The notes under the pieces: model-generated
Told to the model about the DNA's origin: nothing
Databases searched by the model: none
What the model saw: the letters and a program-made list of their open reading frames with translations, nothing else
Shown here: positions 21,379-33,090 of the stretch, one piece after another
Position numbering within the stretch: position 1 is the stretch's first letter
How the letters are laid out: each line of letters opens with the position of its first letter
Made by a program: the position numbers and the translations under genes
Assembly (NCBI RefSeq): GCF_004798865.1
Contig: NW_025336259.1
Span: forward strand, 3,716,020 to 3,780,019
Direction of reading: 5' to 3'
DNA: 64,000 nt
Source of the DNA: Varanus komodoensis
Taxonomy: Eukaryota > Chordata > Lepidosauria > Squamata > Varanidae

Positions 21379-21780
21379 GCTTCTACAGTTCAGCAACCAG
21401 CAACTACAGGGAGCAGACTTGCTCCCTGAGATCCAAGAGCCTATTCCACTGAACAGGCACCCACAATTTCTGCCTAGCTGACAGATACCCACACATGGAG
21501 TACTCAGTACAATATGGCAGATAACCTCACACCCAGCTGGCTTCCTGCCTCTGTAACTATTTTTATTCCCATTGTTGAGTTAGCTTACCTGGAAAATGGC
21601 ATTGCTTACTCAGCAAAGATGGGGAACTTATTTATACTTGTCAATTTTTTATTTATTTATAGTTACTTATTAGAAGAGTCGACTGTTCTGTCTGCCTTGC
21701 CCCACTGCTAAACTCACACAGGTGCTTAAATCGCTTCCGTGCTGATACTTTGTCACTGGGGCTCGGATGCTTCAGCAGTG

Positions 21781-21890
21781 GGGCTCCTTGGACTTGGAGA
21801 GGGCTACCTGGAGATGCCAGGCACTGCACCTGGGAGCGCCTACATCCAAAGGTGTGATTCTACCATTGAGACATGGGTCCTCCCCAGGTT
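21781..21890 (-). mobile_element. tRNA-Ala-like SINE head, with duplicated segment
   Basis: 'ctacctggagatgccaggcac' and 'gattctaccattgagacatgg' are the inverted head of the tRNA-Ala-like SINE. Its first 50 bases (21781-21830) recur exactly at 21964-22013. Confidence 0.6.
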
Positions 21891-21963
21891 GCCGTAGGGG
21901 ACTTTGTCTTCCCTTGAGAGAAGAGGACTGCCTTTGCACTGACAGACTATGTGCAGTGGATGC

Positions 21964-22013
21964 GGGCTCCTTGGACTTGGAGAGGGCTACCTGGAGATGC
22001 CAGGCACTGCACC
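21964..22013. repeat. Exact 50-bp direct repeat of 21781-21830
   Basis: Starts 'gggctccttggacttggag' and ends 'caggcactgcacc' in both copies, with 133 bases between them. 'gcagtg' precedes both copies but is separated from the second by 'gatgc'. Looks like a recent local duplication. Confidence 0.9.
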
Positions 22014-22590
22014 AGGCCTCCTCTGGATACAATTGCACCAGGAACCTTTGAAAGTGACTGATGACTGACTGCAGTGCTGCATCTGACTATAAGGTCGTGT
22101 GTCCCACTTGACAGAGGACAGTCCTGCATTTAAAAGGCTGCAATAGGTGGTTCTCCATTTGAAGCCATTTTTTTTCAAGGTGCGTCCAATCCAAGTCTGA
22201 CTTAAAGAAAAAGAACCACAAGAAACAACTTTTTTAAAATATGGAAGAAAGTTGCGCACAGCAGGTCATGGGCTTGACCTTCTGAACGAAGAACTAAAAG
22301 GCAGAGCACAAGAGTGATTCTGGGAAAGGGCTGCATGGACAGCTTGGGTTTCTGTCACATATTCTAGGACTGTAGCCAGAATTGGTTTATTGTAATAAAA
22401 CAAGCAAAGCGTCTAGCAGCATCTTTAAAAAATCACTGTGCTCTCGGAGAAGAACTCACTTTGCCAAATATAAGTAGTGCTGCATTTAGCTGGCAGGGAT
22501 GGACACACAGGGAGGGAGGGGGGGAATGAACAGAAAAACAGCAGGGCCCAATGGCTATAAAGGCACAAGCAGCAGCAGTAAATGCATATT
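22014..22590. other. Unassigned DNA
   Basis: Contains 'acagtcctgcatttaaaagg' (about 22118), a string seen in diffuse squamate repeats, but ends could not be set. Confidence 0.3.
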
Positions 22591-22765
22591 CTAGGATCCT
22601 GCTCCATCAGCCCAGGATCAGTGCATACCCTCAGGGGGCAACAGTTCCCAAGTTTAATCCCTGGTAATTTAGGCAGGCAAGACCCCTCTCTGAAACCCTG
22701 GAGAATGACTGCCTGACTTCTCCAACCTGGGACACCACCAGATGTATTGGACTAGCAGGCCCACT
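22591..22765 (+). mobile_element. tRNA-Ala-like SINE remnant and MITE half-copy
   Basis: 'gttcccaagtttaatccctgg' (B-box region) and 'ctctgaaaccctggagaatg' fit a diverged tRNA-Ala-like SINE. 'ccaccagatgtattggactag' (about 22736) resembles the palindromic MITE family. Confidence 0.45.
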
Positions 22766-25302
22766 GTCACCAGAGAGATCAGCCGGCCAGGACTGGATGA
22801 TGTCAGTGAGTCTATCTGAAGGGCTCAGGTTGGGGAAAGCGGAGGAGAAGGCACTATGTCAGGCGGAATTGGTTTGAGTTGTCGGAAAGGGTGTTTGTGC
22901 GTCCTGTTTCAGGCCTTCGGTGCTGCCATGTCAAAGTCTAGTCTGCACCCGTCTTTGTGTGCATGCCTGTTGGCTGCTGGTGCAATTTTATGAACCCACA
23001 AAGGAGGATCCAGTTCCCAAAGGGACATTCCATGATCCTGTGTTCTACTCCCAGGTAAATGTGCACAGAAGTGCAGCTTAAGGTGCCACAGAAATGGTTG
23101 TTGTTCCTTTCTTCTGTGTGGTTAAGGGCTTTCTGGTTTTAATCGCACTAAGAGCAAATATGGTCCTGAAGACAAACATCCCCCCGACACCAGGGAGGCT
23201 GGATAATTGCACATGATATAAACCGGATCACAGCAAATGTTAAAGGAAGAGAGGCACAGAAATCTGCCGGTGAAGACTATCAGCCTTCCATCAGCACCAC
23301 CAAAAAAGAGAAAAAGAAACTCCTCAGAAGCTAAACCGAGAAATATTGCAGAGGGGGTTGGGGTGAAATGACTGCGAACCACAGCTGGGAGGATGGAGCT
23401 CGAGAAAATGAAGAGACAAAAAGATTCTGTTTGACCTGAAAGCTAAATAAACAAGGCCTCTGATCACCGAAGTAGCAAATAAGGCCAAATACAATGGAGA
23501 CCCTCCAAGTCAAACAATGGGAAGGCTTGGGAATGGGTTTTGCCTTGACATAAGAGGGTGGAACTTTACCCCTTTGGGTCAACAGGAGTTGTATTCCCAT
23601 CGGTCAGTGATTTGTTTGCTCTTCTCTTGTGCAGCTTGTCTGAGATTCCTTGGCAATGCCATAAGGGCAAAAACGCTGGCTTAAGGCAGCCTTCTCCAAC
23701 TTGGTGGCCTTCAGATGCATTGGACTACAAATTCCAGCATTCCCAGCCAGTTGTGTCATGAAACTGCCTTGTTCCCAAGATGCAACTGATAATCATGGTG
23801 CTTATAGGTATGTGAATGTACAAGACACTGGAAGCATTTCTCCTTCTCTTTCCATGGTTAAGGTTTGCTGCAATCATTGGCACATACCTTTAGATTCATC
23901 AGTAGTCTTTCCTTCCCTACTTATAAAAATTTGAGTGCCACCTTCTATGTTCAACAGAAGCAGGGATGGATGGTTGTCTGCAGGTAACCAACAGTAACCT
24001 CAGCCTCACTTGCTTTCCCAGTCCCTTGCTTTGGGGTTGTGCCATGTTCTTGAGCCTTGATTCTACATGGCTGGGAGTAGGCATAAACTGGGGAGTCCTG
24101 GCCTCAATCATGGCTCACCCGGGCAGCAGTTGTTCCTTTGCGCAACTGTGCAACTGTGAGTGCCCAATTGGTCAATGGCCCTTTGAGGACCATTGCTCCA
24201 CGGGGAGGCAACATTGGCACTGGACCAGCTTGGCTTCAGCAGCTCTTAGCATCTCGTTATGGCGAGAACTCTCCTTCGTGCAGGTTAAAGATGCTCCAAC
24301 CCTCTCCTTCCTTTGTCAGGCTCTGCCATGGCAGGACAGCATCTGCTTCAGTCAGTTCCCCTTCAGCCAAGATGAGGCAGGACACGTTTAGCTGGTGGCC
24401 TTGGCTCAGTGCGGGAAGCTGCTCCTCCTTTCAGCTTCTCCCCAGTGCTCTGGAGGGATGCTCTGCCTGGCAGTCTGGGCGATCGGCTGCTTTCCAGGCA
24501 TTACTACTGTGAGCCCATGACCAAGGGGCTGGGCAGGTAGGTGGATCAAAGCACTTGGCCATTCATGCTGCTGGGGGCTGGGTGATTCCACAGTTCTGTC
24601 GTCCGGACTAAGATGAGGAGTCGTGTGCTTGGAATCTTCACAATGAAACCAACCAGCAAATGAACCAACAAGAAACCTGCTCACAGCTGGAAATCTAACA
24701 CCTCAGGGAGGTCTCCTGCCAGTTTTTCTATGGGCAGATAATTTTGAACATGGGCCTGGTGAAACGTATTATTTCTCCTCTGCTGAATGTATAAACCAGC
24801 ACTGAGAAATGGGAGTTTGCATCATGGGTAATTATTTTCCAGTTCTGTATCTCTGTCTCTCTCTCTTTTAAATCAAAATATTGCATACTGTAATAGGGAA
24901 AGTGTGTCGCAAGGGGAATAATCATGTCTTGACATTTATTTTAATTTGTTTTTTCTGTCTGGATTCTGCTTGCTGTACCACTTTCAAATCTTCATCGTGA
25001 TAAAATGTCAACCCTATTAACACCCAAACTGCATCTCCCACAGTGCCAACAAGCGAAATGATTCTCCCTATTCTGCTGTATTCACAACACAGAAAGATTG
25101 TCGGGAGTGGGTGGCAAAACATTCCATGGTGGACTGAGGAGAACGCAGCCGCTTCAACTCTGCAAACCTCACACTGAAAATCAGGGGGTGTGTATATTTA
25201 TACTCACCCTTGTTTTTGTCAGATGGAAAGGGGTACATTCTTTTTTCAAAATGACACAGCAATTGCAGCTTTTATGGCAGCAGTGCCGAATGAAGACATT
25301 GG
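22766..25302. other. Largely unassigned DNA
   Basis: Unique-looking with a half-copy of the palindromic MITE family at 23685-23760 ('gcattggactacaaattccag'). The part 23960-24720 is more GC-rich with ORFs up to 141 codons lacking recognisable homology. Confidence 0.4.
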
Positions 25303-25412
25303 TTCATAGAATTATAGAATATTAGAATTGGAAGGGGCCATGAAGGCCACCGAGTCCAACCCCCTGCTGTTGCAGGACACCAAGTCACACCATCCCACTC
25401 AGATGGCTGCCA
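25303..25412 (-). mobile_element. CR1 3' end
   Basis: Inverted end 'catagaattatagaatatt', then 'ggaaggggccatgaaggcc' and 'ctgttgcaggacaccaag'. Only about 110 bases. Confidence 0.88.
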
Positions 25413-26165
25413 AATTTGATCCACTAAGACCATTTTTACACCCTTAGGGCCAATCGCTTGCTTTTTCTGGAAAACCTTGGGCATGACGGGGAAGACGGGG
25501 GACACTCCCTCATGCGTATATGCATTCAAAAACACCTGCAAATTTTATTTTGGTCGGTTGGAGACATGTGTTTTCCTTTACAATAATGATATCTTAACCC
25601 ATTCAGTAATAAACACCCCCTGGGGGCATTACAAATGCTAAAAGAACAAAGTACATGGCACAGGGAGTAAATACATAAGGACAACATAACATCTAAAAGG
25701 TAAATTCTACAGTGCCTGGAAGAAATGAAGGACCCTTGGCTGGTGCAGAAGGGTAAAACGTGGAAGCTCAGGGGGCCAGCCTGTCCACAGTTGGATTGCT
25801 TGCAAAGTTGAAAGAAAAGAAAGACCACAAGGTGCTTCTACTGTGAAGACCCTCTGGACAGCATTGGAGGATGACTGGAGGCCCGAAACTGGTTCCCACG
25901 GCAGGAGATGCCTCCATCAGAAACTTCTAAGTTTTCTGTGTACTTTTACAAACCTTGGTAGTGATCTCAAACCTACTTCTTGTGTGTGAGTCCTGGAACT
26001 TTGCCATGTATAGATATCTTCGGCCATGGGTCTCAGAAGCACACAAATAAAATAACGGAGCAATAATAAAAACAGCCCACTCCAGATTTAAATCAGAGCA
26101 GGCAGTTTTAACCTAGCAGAAACACAAGCTTGCAGCAAGATTAAATGGGGTTAACAAATGAAATA
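25413..26165. other. Unassigned DNA
   Basis: Nothing recognised. Confidence 0.4.
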
Positions 26166-26220
26166 TGAGAGAGAGAGGGAGAGAGGGAGAGAGGGAGAGA
26201 GGGAGAGAGGGGGAAAGGGG
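26166..26220. repeat. Purine-rich (GAGAGGGA)n simple repeat
   Basis: 55 bases of G and A only, with an 8-base period (gagagaggg). Confidence 0.9.
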
Positions 26221-26869
26221 AGATGGTACCTACATAGCGAAGCACTCTGAAAAAAGCTGGCTTACCACCCTCAAAAGGGCCCCGAATCCAGCCACCCGCT
26301 AGGTGTTCTACGAATTGTGGTAGGAGATGGAGGCAGTCTTGACAGCCGCATAAGTGCAGAACAAAATTGGACTGAGAATAGGCAGATCTGGGACACTTTC
26401 CAAACACGTGGGGACAAAGGGGATGGTTAGATTTTGTGTGACTGTCCCTTTGATAAGGAATTGCCTACTGCATCCTGACAAATTTTCCTGTGTATTTGGG
26501 ATACACCTGTTCCCAAATAAGTTCCCCAAAATACACTTTTTTTCTGTAAGTATATGCTGGTGGTGGAATTAGCAGCATTCCTAAAAAAACACAATATGTG
26601 AAGTGCGAGTAGAGTAGAGTAGAGGTGAATAGAGTAAAATAAAGCTCCAATTAACCCTCCAAGAAATGGAGGATGGAGAACATCTTTTATTTGCTCTTGC
26701 TTTCTTGCAGACCCCCACACACCCTTCCTCCATCCACAGGTTCTGCAAGAGGCATCTTTGGCAAAACTGCGAATCCATGTTGATTTGAACTGCTACAAAA
26801 AGCAAGCCAACGAGCGTAAGAAATTCTCTTCTACCAAACCAGGCCTCTGATATATCTAGTCCAGCATCA
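26221..26869. other. Unassigned DNA
   Basis: Includes a short (GTAGA)n-like run at about 26606-26640. Otherwise nothing recognised. Confidence 0.4.
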
Positions 26870-27060
26870 TCCTCTTTCTGCCAGAAGTTATCCAAAGGCA
26901 AAGTTTTTCCCAGTCCTGCCTTCCAGCTTTCCACACAAACCTCCACCAAAGCCCCATGTGGGAGACCGAACGTGGGACCTTCAGTGATGCAACGCACGGC
27001 ATTCGGGCACCGCCTGGCTACTGCCCAGCCTCGGAGCGAAAGCACCACTCCTCCATCCAT
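26870..27060 (-). mobile_element. tRNA-Ala-like SINE, diverged
   Basis: 'ctgatatatctagtccagc', 'tgggagaccgaacgtggga' and 'cttcagtgatgcaacgc' correspond in order to the inverted body and B-box/head of the tRNA-Ala-like SINE. Confidence 0.55.
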
Positions 27061-28640
27061 AGGTAAAGTCAGGATACAATACCAGCATTCAATTAAACAT
27101 GTACAAATCTGATAGACTGCTGAGGGATTTAGAGCCAGTAATTAAGTGCTAGGGTTGCAGCCTTTAAATATATGCATTAAAGGTTCAGTGCAAATGTTTC
27201 ACATGTATGTCAAAAACTTGTATGCACCTTAAGGATCGCTTTTAAGGAAGTAAGAATTAAGAAAAAAGGAGATTAAAATAAAATAATGGTTGCCTTTTTT
27301 AAAAAAAAAAGTCAGCTTACCTGTTTTGGATGCTTCCCGAGGATGTTTCCCACTGCCTTCAGCCAACCTAGAACTGAGGGTGACGACCCATCCTTGATGA
27401 GACACGTCAAATGGGTCTTTCCACATTGTGGAGCTGTTAAGCAGCCCCCTTTAGAACATGCCGTTTATCAGACAATGTGGATTTTATGGGCTCTCTGGAA
27501 AATTCCAGTAAGAGCAGTGGGGCCAGCAATGGGCCCTAGTCCGCCAACTGGTCGACCAAACTAAAGATCGCGGCCTCCACCACCGGACGACACCAAGACC
27601 GCTTCTGCAGAGGAGTCAAAGCGGTTTCCTTTCTGAGAAGAGCCATTCTATAGCCCCGTCGAACAGTTGGATTTTGCAGATCTCTGCAAGCAACCTTTGG
27701 CAGACAGCGGGAATGGAATGCGAAGGCGTGCTCCCGGAGGCTGCCCTTCGGCTTGCAGGCTTTCCTTATTTACACTTTTCTATCTGAATGCTTTAGAAAA
27801 GAGCTTTGGAGACCGCCCGGCACCCCCCTTCCTTTGCTTCAACAGGCGCCTGTTGTGTTGTATAAGTTTCCCTCATTGAAGCGAGAATGAAGCCACCCTC
27901 AATGGCCGGCCAGGTGCTGGCTAGGTCTCTTTCGGTCTGAGACGCTCTCCAGCTTCCACATCATCTTTGCCCTTCGCTCTTTGTAAGGAGGTGGCTCTTT
28001 AATAGCTTTTCTACCTTAATTCAGATCCCTCTCTCTCTCAACTGACATTTTGAGTTGGCTTAACAGTTAAAAAGAAAGGAAGACCTTCAACACAGGAAAA
28101 CAAAATAAAATAGCAAACCTCAAACTTCATGCTGATTGGGAAACAAGTGCATTCCAGAGAAGGAGAACTGTCAGGAGCTTGGCTTGATTTTAAAATCATC
28201 CCCAGGGCAGTGGGAAATAAATATTTGCCTGGATCTGCAGGATCTCTCCCCGCCCCCCGCACTATTATCACCAAGGGAGATTTTAAAATCAAAATGTAGT
28301 GTACATGTAATGATATTTGTTTTTATTGGAATAAACATTTTAATGTCTGCAGGAGGGGGTTTGCCTCTCTCCCCTGCCTTGTCTCAAACCCTTTTCAAAA
28401 ACCATTTTCAAAGTAAATGTGGGTTGGGTAGAATGAAAGAGGATTGCTCCCAGCTTAGCCACATAGCCAATATATAACAAAAAGGAGAAAATGCTGTTAT
28501 TAAATTGTAGTTTTTGACTGCCTAACTTTGTTCTGATGCATAAGCTTGGCTTTTTAAATCCACTTTCTTCCCTCTACCCAGGCTAAAAATGAGTAAATAA
28601 ATGAAGCAGAAAGGACAAAAAAAGCAAGCCCACCTTCTGG
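27061..28640. other. Repeat-poor unassigned DNA
   Basis: Contains CpG-bearing unique sequence at 27520-27960 and AT-rich sequence elsewhere. A short A-run follows 'tgcctttttt' at about 27300. No repeat or exon recognised. Confidence 0.4.
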
Positions 28641-29060
28641 TATCTGATAAATAACAAGTCAATCTGAGTGTTGTTTTGGCCTAGGAAAAATCAGGGTGCT
28701 GTTCTTTGCCCCCAAGCAAGCCTCATGCTGGCCCAGCCTTAAAGCAAAGATGCTAATCTCAGCCCTGGGAGGAGCCGAAAGGACACGCTCCGTTGATGAC
28801 GGCCTCCGCGTTGGCCAGAAGCCGCCCTCCTCTGCTGGCCATTTGTCGTAAGCAAATTTGGAGCCAAGGAGCATGTGTCCCAGGCTTGATTGTTAGCCTC
28901 TTGTGTGCATAATTAGCTCAGGTTCAGTAGCGTTCTTAATTAGTGTGTCTGCCAATACGATTAAGCTATGTGTACACACACAATTCAAGTAATTATTCGA
29001 GGGCTGGGTGGGAGCTTTCCTTTTTGTTTTGCTTTGGCCCTTTTTCGTTTCGTCTTGGCA
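28641..29060. promoter_or_regulatory. Candidate conserved non-coding element
   Basis: Repeat-free block with several homeodomain core sites: TAATTAG (28910-28916), TTAATTAG (28936-28943) and AATTATT (28991-28997), next to a CpG-bearing part 'gttgatgacggcctccgcg'. This composition is typical of developmental enhancers near neural genes such as TENM4, but conservation has not been tested. Confidence 0.3.
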
Positions 29061-29544
29061 GATTGCCCACCTCACCCCACCGTGGCTCTATCTTTGATCC
29101 GTTCAAAGGGGGCTTGCAGAAGGCCGTGGCGTGCTTGTGTGTTCGGGGAAAGGACACGGATCCGCGCGCATGCACTGGCGTCCTCGCTTCCTTCATCCTT
29201 GGACTCCCTTCTCTTCAGGTCCTGCCAGTGGCAAAAGGCACCCACCTCCGGGGCCAGAAGGCATCGCATGCACGTTCTGTGCACTGCCCTCTTTTGCTGG
29301 TGTGAGTTCCCCGCATGAGGATGCTGAGCATCCCACCCACATGCCCACTCCGGCCTCACTTGGCTCCCTGTCTGACCCTTTGGGATCTTACACAAGGGCA
29401 TGTGCCGTTCCCCTGACTGCCAGTCACCGGCATTTCCCTGCTTTTCACGATTCTCCTCCCATCCTAGAAGGTGAAATGCCCGGCCTATGGCTGAGCCACA
29501 ACTTTAAGCCAAAATACACTGGCATTTCGGGCATTGTGGCCCAC
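29061..29544. other. Unassigned DNA
   Basis: GC-moderate unique sequence. Overlapping ORFs up to 146 codons without homology. Confidence 0.4.
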
Positions 29545-29905
29545 CATTCATTCATTCATTTAAAACCCTAACCGTGGTCTCAGGACAGTTTAACAATAAG
29601 ACAATATAACATAAAACACAGCGTCCTAATAAAATTTCCAACTAGCCATAAAACTTCAGTTAAAACAATCAGATCTTAAAACATTGGGAAAATAAAAAGG
29701 TTTTAGCCTGGTGCCAAAAAGAATAAAGTGATGGTGCCTGGCGGACCTCTCTGGGGAGCGAATTCCACCATTGGGGTGCCACCACAGAGAAGGCCCTTCT
29801 CCAGGTAGTCACCCTCCTAATCTCCTTCAGAGGGGGCTCCCGGAGAAGGGCCTCTGCCCCAGATATTAAGGGGTAGGCAGTGTTCCCTTTTTGTTGACGG
29901 ACCAC
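29545..29905 (-). mobile_element. L2-like LINE 3' end
   Basis: Minus-strand frame reads RRVTTWRRAFSVVAPQWWNS, LPREVRQAPSLYSFWHQAKT, FLF, the C-terminal hallmark of L2-like ORF2. It is followed by the 3' UTR with 'actgtcctgagaccacggtt'. Same subfamily as 760-1360. The frame stays open to the ORF end. Confidence 0.88.
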
Positions 29906-30061
29906 CTCCCACTTGACTGCACCCCCCAAGAGCTTTTCTGAGCTCATGCCTTGTGTTGAGCGCAGTTGCCCTTTATCTTGTCCCTTGTCTGCCTCAAGGA
30001 GGAGGAAAACAGCCCTATTCTCAGACGGACCTTTGCTCCATCTAGCCCCATATGGGCAAAC

Positions 30062-30195
30062 ACGGACCAACAGCTGCAGCGGCTCTCCGGGGTTTGAGGC
30101 AGAGTTTCTTCCAGACTGAGCTGGCAATGGCGGGGACTGAGATGGGACCCTTCTGCATGCTAAGCAAGTGTTCTGCCACTCGTCTCTGCCCCTCC
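30062..30195 (-). mobile_element. tRNA-Ala-like SINE
   Basis: 'gctgcagcggctctccggg', 'tggcggggactgagatggg' and 'cccttctgcatgctaagcaag' are the inverted body, B box and head. Confidence 0.65.
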
Positions 30196-30519
30196 TGTTG
30201 CTTTCACCTGTGGATCCAGGGGCTCAAGGCTTCCCCGTGAATGCACAGCAAGTCAGGAGCTGAGTTCACCCTTTGTGTAGGGCAGGCAAGCAGTATTCCG
30301 AATTGGACATGCACAAGGGCAAGACTCTAATGTGATTCACGCAAGGGCCAAGCTAGAAGGGCCATAGATCCCTTTCTCGACTGCTTGAGGTGGCAGGAAT
30401 GCAATCTGTGGGAAGGACTCCAGCAAAACTCTGGTGCTGTTCACAGCAGTGTGGCTGCCATGTTGGAACCAGCATTGGGTAGATCATGAGCGGGAGAGAT
30501 ACTAGCATCCTTGTTACCC

Positions 30520-30930
30520 ACTGAATTAACAGTATTTTTTATCATTGATGTATGCTGATGACACTAAAATTACTGCTCTGACATCTATTGCTGTTAGGCA
30601 GGTTACAAATCTTTTATAAAATCACATATAAGGGATATTTCTGCACTGATTTGCCAAACTAAAAATCATTCCAAAGCTGCTCATGGTAGAAACATTTCAC
30701 AAAATACAAGAATTTAAAGAGCAGCCTTCAGTATCCCATTATCCAAACCTCCAATAATTATTTCACAAACTCTGGCAAATCTCAAGATAGAAAGTGTAGC
30801 ATGAAACTCCAGGGCTGCATCATTGCATTGCAAACTACTCCAAAAACAAATCTATCTACCCTACTGCTTATGGAGATTAAAATGAAAACCATTTTAGGCC
30901 CATCTTAAAGAAAATAGAGAATGGCCCTAG
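30520..30930 (+). mobile_element. Degraded non-LTR reverse-transcriptase fragment
   Basis: At 30549 the plus frame reads MYADDTKITALTSIAVRQVT, containing the YADD catalytic motif of reverse transcriptases. A further frame near 30827 reads ALQTTPKTNLSTLLLMEIKM, resembling a post-RT segment of LINEs. Frames are broken. Clade not determined. Confidence 0.45.
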
Positions 30931-31029
30931 CATAGTTCTCTTGGGAGGGGATTCACAGATGGGATATTAATATTGAAAAGCCTCATCTCATGTTCCATCT
31001 AATCTGACTGTATAGTCTGTCACGACTCT

Positions 31030-31345
31030 GTCAGGAGATAGAGAACTCGGATGAGAGGTTTCTCAGTGGTGGCACCCCGACCATGGAATGCGCTCCCTAG
31101 AGGTCCGCCTGGTGCCGTCATTATATGTTTTTTTGGTGCCAGGTCAAGATCTTTTTATTTGATCAGTATTTTAATGCTAATCATTTTAAATTGTATACTC
31201 ATTTATTTTAACCATGTCATTTTATACTCAGTCGTGGTGTAGCCAGTTTAGTTTGTTTAGGATTTATAATATACTGTAAGCCGTCCAGAGATGACAGTGA
31301 TGGACCGTCTATAAATCTCCTAAATAAAATAAATAAATAAACCAC
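31030..31345 (+). mobile_element. L2-like LINE 3' end
   Basis: 'agaggtttctcagtggtgg', 'ggaatgcgctccctagagg', then a 3' UTR ending 'gtaagccgtccagagatg' and an (AAAT)n tail at 31323-31341. Same subfamily as 29.5 kb. Confidence 0.85.
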
Positions 31346-31714
31346 TGTGGCTGATCCTGCCAGATCATTTACAGCTGTGAAGGTCAACATGGTGCGCTGG
31401 ATGGGTGGCAGTCCTTGCTTGTGCTGAGGAAGGCATTGCCTTGTCTGGATCCGTGCAAGAGTGTGCCACTGGGCAGAACGAATCTTGCCGGCTGGCCGGC
31501 CCTGGCTCTGTTCAACACCTGTGAAAATTGCACAACTGCCTATGTCAGGAAGCCATGCCGTTTGCCAGACTTATTGCTGAGGAAGTGAAATTCGGCAGAC
31601 CTCTCAGCTTTTGTTTTAGCAAAAAAATGCTTGAAAAATTGCAGCTTCAGAAACCTGAAACGGGCAGGTAGGGGTGAGGGAGGAGAACACGTCAAGGGCA
31701 GGTTTTCTTATTAA
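31346..31714. other. Unassigned DNA
   Basis: Nothing recognised. Confidence 0.4.
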
Positions 31715-31938
31715 TCTTATGATCATTATATTCTGTTCGCACTGCAACTTTCTCCTCTGCTGAGGAACCCAAGGCAGCTTAGGTAGCTCTGTTTAATCCT
31801 CACAACAAGAACCCTGTGCAGTAGGTTAGGCTGAAAGTGAGTGCCCGGCCCAGAGCCACCCAGAGAGTTTCATGGCCAACTGCGGCCTGGAACGTTCCCA
31901 GTCCAGCGCTCTGAACACGATGCCACATTGGCTCTCCT
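31715..31938 (-). mobile_element. tRNA-derived SINE (second family)
   Basis: Inverted tail and body ('cccaaggcagcttaggtag', 'agtaggttaggctgaaag') followed by the diverged head 'cgatgccacattggctctcc'. Confidence 0.8.
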
Positions 31939-33042
31939 GGCCTACACCTCCCACCCTCAGGTCCATGCTCCAACGATGATTGTTTCCCCTGTTATTTATT
32001 GCCCTATTTTGGTGTCACTGTTGCAATCCTTCCTAAAGTCCAAAAAGTCCGTATTTTACAATGCACAGTTTTGCACCCTTGGCCTCCCTGGACGGCACCT
32101 GGAGTCTGAGGCTGACAGATGCAACAAAGATAAGCTTTGAAACGGGTTTTCATAGTTTGGAGCTCAGCCCATGCTTGCTCAGACAAGGAAAAGGACTACA
32201 ACTCCTAGCATGCCACTGCCGGCCTGGGTTTCTCAATGAGAATGGAATGTGGTTACTGAGGATGTAGTTGGAAGGTTGTTTTTAACAATTATTGTCAGTA
32301 AATTGTTTTGCAGCCTTTTACAGCTTTTGCCTTCTTAATTAAAACCTTTGGTGTGGGGCAAGATATTTTACCAGCTCAAATGGAGTTGATTCATTTGATT
32401 CTTTCTTTTAAAAGTGTGCCTTTGTTTTGTACGATCAGCAAGAAAGAGGCAGCTAAGTTATCTTGATAGGTGACTCTGCAGAGAAGAAAATGGTTTGAAA
32501 CATTAGTAAGTCTGATAAAGGGAGACAGGAGTGGGCTTTGCCCAGCCATCTGAGCACTTGAGCAACTGATAATGCGATAATAAATGTTACTTATTAGGTA
32601 ATGTCTCAGGTCTGTGCTTTTATGAAGGGTCAAGGGCTTAAGGAAATATTTGTTTCCAGTTCCAGGAAAACAACTTGCCAAGCCTGCCACAAAGGCCGGG
32701 AGTTGCTATGACCCTGGGAAAGATGGATCCCCCAACACAAAAACAAAACAAAATTAAAACGAAAAGCCCCTGCCCCCTCCAACCACTTAAGTCTGTCTTC
32801 TCTAACCTGGTTCACACTAGATATCTTGGACCCCAATTTCTGTTGGCCATGCTGCCTGGGCAGTTGTAGAAGGCTGGAAGAAAACAAACAACAACAACAA
32901 CCTATAGCTGCCTGGTTCAGATGTGTTTGATTAGTCCAGCAAGTGGGAATGGCCAAACAAGCCAGGGACTCTCTGACCATGTTTTGCTTAGCATGACATC
33001 TAAATGGGACCTCGGGTTTGTCGGGGTGCGGCTCCTAGGCTT
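31939..33042. other. Unassigned DNA with MITE half-copies
   Basis: 'ggactacaactcctagcatg' (about 32194) and 'tatcttggaccccaatttctg' (about 32822) resemble the palindromic MITE family. Otherwise unique-looking. Confidence 0.4.
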
Positions 33043-33090
33043 CTTTAGCTGCTCTGAGTTCCTTGCAGGAAAAAAGGGAGGATAAATAAA
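33043..33090 (+). mobile_element. SINE tail fragment
   Basis: 'agctgctctgagttccttgc' followed by 'gggaggataaataaa' is the 3' tail of the second SINE family, directly abutting the CR1 that follows. Confidence 0.6.
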
